From the NCBI GenBank assembly GCA_022575985.1, contig JAKSXM010000247.1:1015501-1079500 (forward strand): a stretch of DNA of 64,000 nt, in the 5' to 3' direction. The notes below the pieces were generated by a model. That model searched no databases. It worked only from the letters and a program-made list of their open reading frames with translations, and had not been told where the DNA came from. Positions 58,057 to 64,000 of this stretch are shown in pieces; position 1 is the stretch's first letter; each line of letters opens with the position of its first letter. The translations under genes and the position numbers were made by a program. The DNA comes from Anagrus nilaparvatae (Eukaryota; Arthropoda; Insecta; Hymenoptera; Mymaridae).

Positions 58057-60622
58057 ATATGACGCATTATTTTTTTTTTACTACTTAATTCGGACAAAAA
58101 TCTGAAAAAAAAAAATTTGAAAGGACATCGATATGACCCATGTTTTCTGGTAGTTTGAACCTTCAGAAAACCGAAAAAAATCGTGAACAAGAAATCGGAG
58201 ATAGGTGCCAAAAAGATTTTTCCACTTTTATGTCAAAAACTGCCTTTTTTCGTAACTGAACTACCCGATTTTCGAAAATTTTTATTTTAGGGGTTTTTCA
58301 CGGTATTTTTCGGGATTTTTGTTTATAACAAGTTAAAACAAGCTCAAAACTAATAGAAAAAAGGATTTAGCATCGGTTTTTAGCAATATTTTGATATTTA
58401 TGAGCTAGAAAACCTGTTTTTATTTTTTGCTTTTTTTCAAATTTGGTTTTATTACTTTTTCATGCATCTTAGGCTGTTCTTAATCTATGTAAGAGTTAAA
58501 ATGGTAAATATTGATAATTTTTAGTCCAAATTGATTGTTACATACCATTAAGATGCCCTAAAATAATTATTTTAATGCGCTACAATGATAGAACCCGAGA
58601 GTCCCAATTTTTTAATTCTTGTTAAAATGAAGTAATTATACTTTTCTGTCTTAAATATTTTGTCTATTTTATTTTTATCTCATAAAATATATTTTTCCAA
58701 GCAAATAAAACTCCATTAATTATTATATGCCCAAATATTTTTCATTTTTACACGTTTTTAACCAATTTTTTCAATTTTATACAATACGTAATTTTTGAGT
58801 TATTATACATATTTTCAAGCTGTAAAATGAATTTAACAAGGGGAGTTCAATACATTAGGAACACAAATTACATCAAATGGTTATGAATGAGTTTATTATG
58901 TTGAAAAAATGCCGAATACCCTCCATTCATTCCAATCGGCCTTCTGAGCCTAGAAACGCAGGGCTCAATGAAATAGGGTTTTTTGGTAATATTCAATGAA
59001 ACGCTAAAACCTCGCAGATTAACCAAAACTCTTCTAGTTGGTCTCATTTTTTTGGTGTAAGTGTCACCTTTTAAACGCCGTAAACCGCGATTTTTCATCA
59101 TTAATTTTTTTATTAATGTAGCCAATTAACCAAATGGCCATTTTTGGCTAATAATGACCAATTTTTAAATTGCTGCCAAATATGTAATTTTTGACAAAAA
59201 TGGGTTTTATAAGTCTCAAAATATTTCCTCAAGCTTCAAATTTCCAAAAATTCATTACTCTACTTTTTTCAATTATTTGTTCATCAGATATGATAATTTG
59301 AAGTCAGAGTCCCAATTTTATGGTTTTAGAAAAAGATAATTTTTAATGTTAACTTTGAAGAACCGTATCTTAAAAACGACTCAAGGAAATGAGACGAGTA
59401 AAAAATTTTTGGAAACTTGAAGCTTGCGGAAATATTTTGTGACTTGTAAAACCCATTTCCATCAAAAATTACAAATTTGGCAGCAATTTAAAAATTTGTC
59501 ATTATTAGCCAAAAATGGCCATTTGGTTAATTGGCTACATTAATAAAAAAATTAATGATGAAAAATCGCGGTTTACGGCGTTTAAAAGGTGACACTTACA
59601 CCAAAAAAATGAGACCAACTAGAAGAGTTTTGGTTAATCTGCGAGGTTTTAGCGTTTCATTGAATATTACCAAAAAACCCTATTTCATTGAGCCCTGCGT
59701 TTCTAGGCTCAGAAGCTCGCTCAGAAGGCCCATTGGAATGAACGGATGGTATTCGGCATTTTTTCAACATAATAAACTCATTCATAACCATTTGATGTAA
59801 TTTGTGTTCCTAATGTATTGAACTCCCCTTGTTAAATTAATTTTACAACTTGAAAATATGTATAATAAGTCAAAAATTACGTATTGTATAAAATTGAAAA
59901 AATTGGTTATAAACGTGTAAAAATGAAAATAAATAAAAATATTTGGACATATAATATTTAATGGAGTTTTATTTGCTTGGAAAAATATAATTTATGAGAT
60001 AAAAATAAAATAGAAAAAATATTTAAGATAGAAAAGTATAATTACTTCATTTTAACAAGAATTAAAAAATTGGGACTCTCGGGTTCTATCATTGTAGCGC
60101 ATTAAAATAATTATTTTAGGGCATCTTAATGGTATGTAACAATCAATTTGGACTAAAAATTATCAATATTTACCATTTTAACTCTTACATAGATTAAGAA
60201 CAGCCTAAGATGCATGAAAAAGTAATAAAACCAAATTTGAAAAAAAGCAAAAAATAAAAACAGGTTTTCTAGCTCATAAATATCAAAATATTGCTAAAAA
60301 CCGATGCTAAATCCTTTTTTCTATTAGTTTTGAACTTGTTTTAACTTGTTATAAACAAAAATCCCGAAAAATACCGTGAAAAACTCCTAAAATAAAAATT
60401 TTCGAAAATCGGGTAGCTCAGTTACGTAAAAAGGCAGTTTTTGACATAAAAGTGGAAAAATCTTTTTGGCACCTATCTCCGATTTCTTGTTCACGATTTT
60501 TTCCGGTTTTCTGAAGGTTCAAACTACCAGAAAACACGGGTCATATCGATGTCCTTTCAAATTTTTTTTTTTTCAGTTTTTTGTCCGAATTAAGTAGTAA
60601 AAAAAAAATAATGCGTCATATA
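58057..60622. mobile_element. Long palindromic element, 2566 bp, ~1.2-kb arms
   Basis: Arms 58057-59263 and 59397-60622 are near-identical inverted copies around a ~130-bp centre. They end at ATATGACGCATTAT and its inverse. Both arms include a matching open frame: 58868-59125 minus (85 codons) and 59531-59800 plus (89 codons). The right-arm version has a four-codon in-frame addition (SSLR). The predicted peptide is not recognised. Diverged single-arm relatives occur at 47740-47990 and 39520-39700. Confidence 0.85.
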
Positions 60623-60640
60623 CTTAAAAATTGGTGGAAT

Positions 60641-61536
60641 ATTACTGACCTAAAATATTTAATAATATGTGAAATGATTTATTTCGGCTCTATATAGTAG
60701 TACAAGCCAACATCAGAAACGCATACGACTATGCTTTTGTATATAAACCAATAGATGTTAAAGATTTCTTTAAACACGTTTATATACTTTTAGTATATCA
60801 TTTTACTTTCGAGAGAAATCACAGTTTTTGTTCATCAATATAGTATAAGATAGTAAAGTATCTATAATTATTTTGTGTACAGTAATCTAGTCATATTTTT
60901 TTAGCAATTAGACTGTTACTTGACAAACTATATATGTTTAAATATAAGTATATATTCTGTTAAATGGTTGAAAAAAACAAAGACAGAGCTTAGTAATATA
61001 GGAAAATTATTAAAATTTAAACATTTTAAAACTTAAATAAACTTTATTTTATCTCTCTTAAAGCATTAACTTTTTTTTTTTTAAGAAATAAAAATCCGAG
61101 CTTTAATATTGATCTTCTGGGAGCAATACTTAGGAAAATTTGAAAAAATATAAAAATTATGACACAGGAAATCCTAAATAAATGATCAAAGATTAAATTT
61201 CCAATTTATTTTCGCTACCTTATAAACTTTAATTTTAAATAAATAAATATAAACTATGTAAATAACCTGAAATTTAATATATTTATGATTTCACATATGT
61301 ATGTAGCCTCGATAATTTAGAATGCGATAAAAGGAATTTTTAAACGTCAAGATACCTTAACACTGACAATAGCACTGACTCGAATACTAGGAACAAAAAG
61401 TATAATTTCTCTCGAAAATAAAATGGTATTCTAAGGATATATAAACGTGCTTTGAGATGCGTTTAGCATCTATTGGTTTTATATAAAAATGTATATTGTA
61501 GTATTATTAAATATTTTAGGTCAGTAATATGTTTCG
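60641..61536. mobile_element. Inverted-repeat element, ~896 bp
   Basis: Arms of 150-200 bp (60641-60840 and 61388-61536) share ATTACTGACCTAAAATATTT, ACCAATAGATG, CACGTTTATATA and TTTCGAGAGAAAT in inverted order. No coding region was seen between them. Confidence 0.7.
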
Positions 61537-61992
61537 CGAATACAATTCTATTAACTCTTAAGTATGATTTTTGATTTTTGCATTATCCCTTGGATAATAT
61601 AAAAGCTTTTGGGTTATCTCGATTGTCTTCTTAGTTTTGATACATATCAACAAGACACAATCTATATCATCATAAAAAGTCAAATTTTGTTCTCACGCCT
61701 TACCTTACCTTTTACAAACAGATAATATATAAATATAACGTGCTAGTGTAATTTAAACTATACAATTATATTTTTACACAAACTTTTTTACAATTAAGTA
61801 GTTATAATAGCTATTTATTAAACAAGGGAAAAAATATTGGTTTCGGGTTTGCATGCAGTTGTATGTGTAAGCGAGAGAGCATGCAAAAGTCGAGTATTAT
61901 ATTTTGTCCCGTGTAATAAAATATAGTTTTACATATAATGGGCAAAAAGCTGTCTCGGCAGAAAATGGGCTTTTTTGTCCTAGATATGTAAA

Positions 61993-62306
61993 ATCGTTAG
62001 CCTATCAAGCAATCAATAATTAAAAAAACAAATTGAATGTTTATTTTAATGATATTGATATAACTTACTACATTCTGTTTATAAAGTATTGAGATGATTT
62101 TGATTTTAAATTCAGACCAATCTTTTATAGAAACGAAGACAAGGGTTGTTAAAACTTAGTCTCCAATTCACTTTCTTCGCAGTCTTTTGATGACCCATAA
62201 ATCATGGTACCCCCTCTTGCAAATATAATAAATAAATTTAACAGTATTTTAAATAACTAATTTTACTATTTTGTTTTGACCATTTTTATTTTTATTGATG
62301 CATACT
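61993..62306. other. Spacer, no gene recognised
   Basis: AT-rich sequence up to the 5' LTR. Confidence 0.4.
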
Positions 62307-62797
62307 TGTTCGATCGCACGTACATATTTTTATAATTAATAATTAAATTCATTTTATCATTTTGTAAATTTAAAGATTGTAGTTTCACCGCCAAAGTATA
62401 AAACACGTGACTTCCAAAACCTAGTACATTTTATATATTTTTTATATTTTTCCGCCATAGCGTCTAAAAAAGGCCACATGTTCGGCCTGTTCATCTTCCG
62501 CTTTCAAGCAGTAAAGACGTATCATTTTAGCGTCTCTAATATGTATACAATAAAAACTTTAATGTATAAAATAGTAAAATCTCCTAGTTATTTATACGTG
62601 ATTCATCATAATGTTAATCAGAAAATTGTTAATAAACTAACAAGTTACTACGCAAAAAAGTGTATATTTCATTCAAAAAACCAATATCAACACAACTTCC
62701 GAAATATTGTCTTGGAATATTAATTTAGTCCAAGACGCGTCATCTCAATATTTAATAATAAAAATTATTAAGAAAAAATATGGGTGACGCCTGAACA
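62307..62797 (+). repeat. 5' long terminal repeat
   Basis: TG...CA ends with a TGTTC/GAACA inverted pair. TATAAAACACGTGAC near 62396 could serve as the TATA element and GTTAATAAACT near 62627 as a poly(A) signal. It matches the solo LTR at 26501-27002 end to end. Confidence 0.82.
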
Positions 62798-62811
62798 TGG
62801 TCCTACGAGCC
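62798..62811 (+). other. tRNA-Tyr-like primer binding site
   Basis: TGGTCCTACGAGCC directly abuts the LTR. It is complementary to the 3' end of insect tRNA-Tyr (…GGCTCGAAGGACCA) with one mismatch. tRNA-Tyr primers are used by some BEL/Pao elements. Confidence 0.65.
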
Positions 62812-64000
62812 AAATACCATCAAGAGAAAAAAATTACAGTCCACTCATCCATATACGCAAATTTCACATCAAAAATTATAAGTAAATATAACTACATTAT
62901 ATTCTAATAGAAGACACATACATTTATATACAAGGTCCAAAGCGCATTTGAAAGAGAGAGAAAGAAAATATAATTATAGAAGATCGCACATCTGGATACA
63001 AAATCGTCAACCATCAAACAGGATATCGTGACCTAATTATAAATTCATTTTAAAAAACAAAGATACTATAAAGGCAGCTGGATCAAGAAGCAAATGATTC
63101 TACTTATACATAGATTTAAACAAAAATACGACGTTTTCTACAAGTCTTCGTAAAAGGCAACTTTGATGATACTACAACATACTCATCTCTACATCTCGTC
63201 TAATATGCAGGAAGTCTAGGCGACAAATTCGATGACTGTTTAAAATCATACTAGACTACACGTATGTGAGTACTTTACATTGAATTACCAAAAACGATAA
63301 AATTACTATATAATATTATATTATTTTATAATCAAACACTCACCAACATTTATTTTCTAAAATTAAAATTAAGAAATTTAAAACAGTTTAAAAGCGTCAA
63401 TAAACACTATAGCAATTAATACACCTCAAATATCACATAAGACTAAAAATTAATCTTTTAAAATATACGGTTCACATCTACTCATTCTAAACACAATATA
63501 ATTAAAAAAAAAAAAAAAAAAAAAAAAACTGGAAATTCTCAATCTATATACTCATCATGTATCTTTTGCATTATCACACATATTGCAAATAAATCTGGAT
63601 CTTTCACACAGAAACATAACACATTATTAATCATATTGAATTTATATACTTAAGTTTCAATAATTTCAAACCTATTTTATCTAAAAAAAAAAAAAAAAAA
63701 ATCAAAAACGAAATTTAAAATTAAAAAATTAAAATAATAAATTTCACTTAAATAAAGACGTAAATAAATTATGACAAATTTTTAACTAAAAATATTAACA
63801 ACATGTAAAAAGCCATACATTCCTTATAAAATAATAGTCATTAAAAATTACACTAATTTATATCATTTACACATTAAAAAGATAAATAGTTTATTTTTCT
63901 ATTTAAAACAAGAATCATAGGTGAAAATTTATAGATTTCCATATAAATCAAGGTTAAAAATTAGATTACAATATTATTTTAAGTTTCAAAAGTTATATTA

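Larger units (their letters stand above)
57826..61992. repeat. Outer inverted repeat enclosing nested palindromes
   Basis: 57826-57985 and 61800-61992 are diverged inverted copies (TTTACATACCTAGGGCAAAA; GGGAAAAAATATTGGTTTCG; TTTGCATGCAGTTGTATG). They bracket a ~4.2-kb composite that contains the palindrome at 58057-60622 and the inverted-repeat element at 60641-61536. The outer pair may be the ends of one transposon hit by later insertions. Confidence 0.68.
62307..64000 (+). mobile_element. LTR retrotransposon, 5' end (continues beyond the window)
   Basis: A 491-bp LTR (62307-62797) begins TGTTCGATCG and ends CCTGAACA. A primer binding site follows immediately. The next ~1.2 kb differs in composition from its surroundings (A-rich plus strand), as expected for an untranslated leader. 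It contains A-runs at 63504-63528 and near 63681. No gag frame is visible before the window ends, so the coding part is either further downstream or decayed. Confidence 0.78.

Noticed and set aside
58017..58211. 64-codon minus-strand frame at the palindrome edge
   Set aside because: It crosses the element boundary (58057), so it cannot be a conserved gene of the element, and has no similarity.
26501..62797. Two ~0.5-kb direct repeats 36 kb apart as ends of an excisable circle (polydnavirus-like segment)
   Set aside because: Both copies have TG...CA LTR ends, the left one has matching flanks of its own and the right one is followed by a primer binding site. LTR retrotransposon biology explains them, and no viral-type genes lie between.

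Overview
The window is eukaryotic, extremely AT-rich DNA (by eye about a quarter G+C or less) from an arthropod genome. It is dominated by nested and decayed transposable elements. Short AT-rich introns (63-75 bp), a decayed F-box/leucine-rich-repeat gene, R1-type, CR1/Jockey-type and Penelope-like retroelements and MULE/hAT/pogo DNA transposons fit a GC-poor insect. An aphid-parasitoid braconid wasp would match in base composition and in having F-box/LRR families, but that is inference. No tRNA, rRNA, CRISPR or bacterial-style operon was seen.

Only one intact host-type gene is supported: a three-exon gene at 31324-31739 for a small secreted protein with six clustered cysteines. It has a TATA box upstream and a poly(A) signal downstream. 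A second host-type gene, an F-box/LRR gene at 52607-54905 (minus), is a pseudogene with a frameshift, two in-frame stops and a 1067-bp palindromic element inserted with a 4-bp target duplication.

Layout. 1-1950: tandem ~310-bp units arranged head to head as an inverted array. 1950-7890: AT-rich non-coding DNA with hairpins and (TA)n. 7890-10400: Penelope-like element (PLE) relic carrying a tRNA-headed SINE with a 14-bp duplication. 10930-11725: pogo/Tigger-like transposase relic. 11786-12965: PLE fragment between inverted terminal arms with hammerhead-like motifs. 13330-13614: Ty3/gypsy reverse transcriptase relic. 13615-19998: unassigned, with a G+C-rich island near 16.5 kb. 19999-22172: complete MULE with 9-bp duplications, terminal inverted repeats and two spliceosomal introns. 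22395-24150: small palindromic elements and a second SINE copy split by a Helitron-like insert. 26501-27002: solo LTR. 27286-34650: foldback repeats surrounding the secreted-protein gene and a third PLE. 34677-36069: two palindromic elements, one hAT-type. 39790-44992: R1-like LINE split by a TA-flanked DNA transposon that itself contains a CR1/Jockey-type LINE. 50568-51961: second, related MULE lacking its catalytic core. 52607-54905: F-box pseudogene. 57826-61992: nested palindromes. 62307-64000: 5' LTR, tRNA-Tyr-like primer binding site and the start of an LTR retrotransposon that leaves the window.

Most mobile pieces are dead. Several insertions have exact footprints (target duplications, or reading frames that continue across the insert), so the order of events can be read: R1, then TA transposon, then CR1-type LINE; PLE, then SINE; SINE, then Helitron; F-box gene, then foldback element. 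The near-identical long palindromes could give long hairpin RNAs if transcribed.
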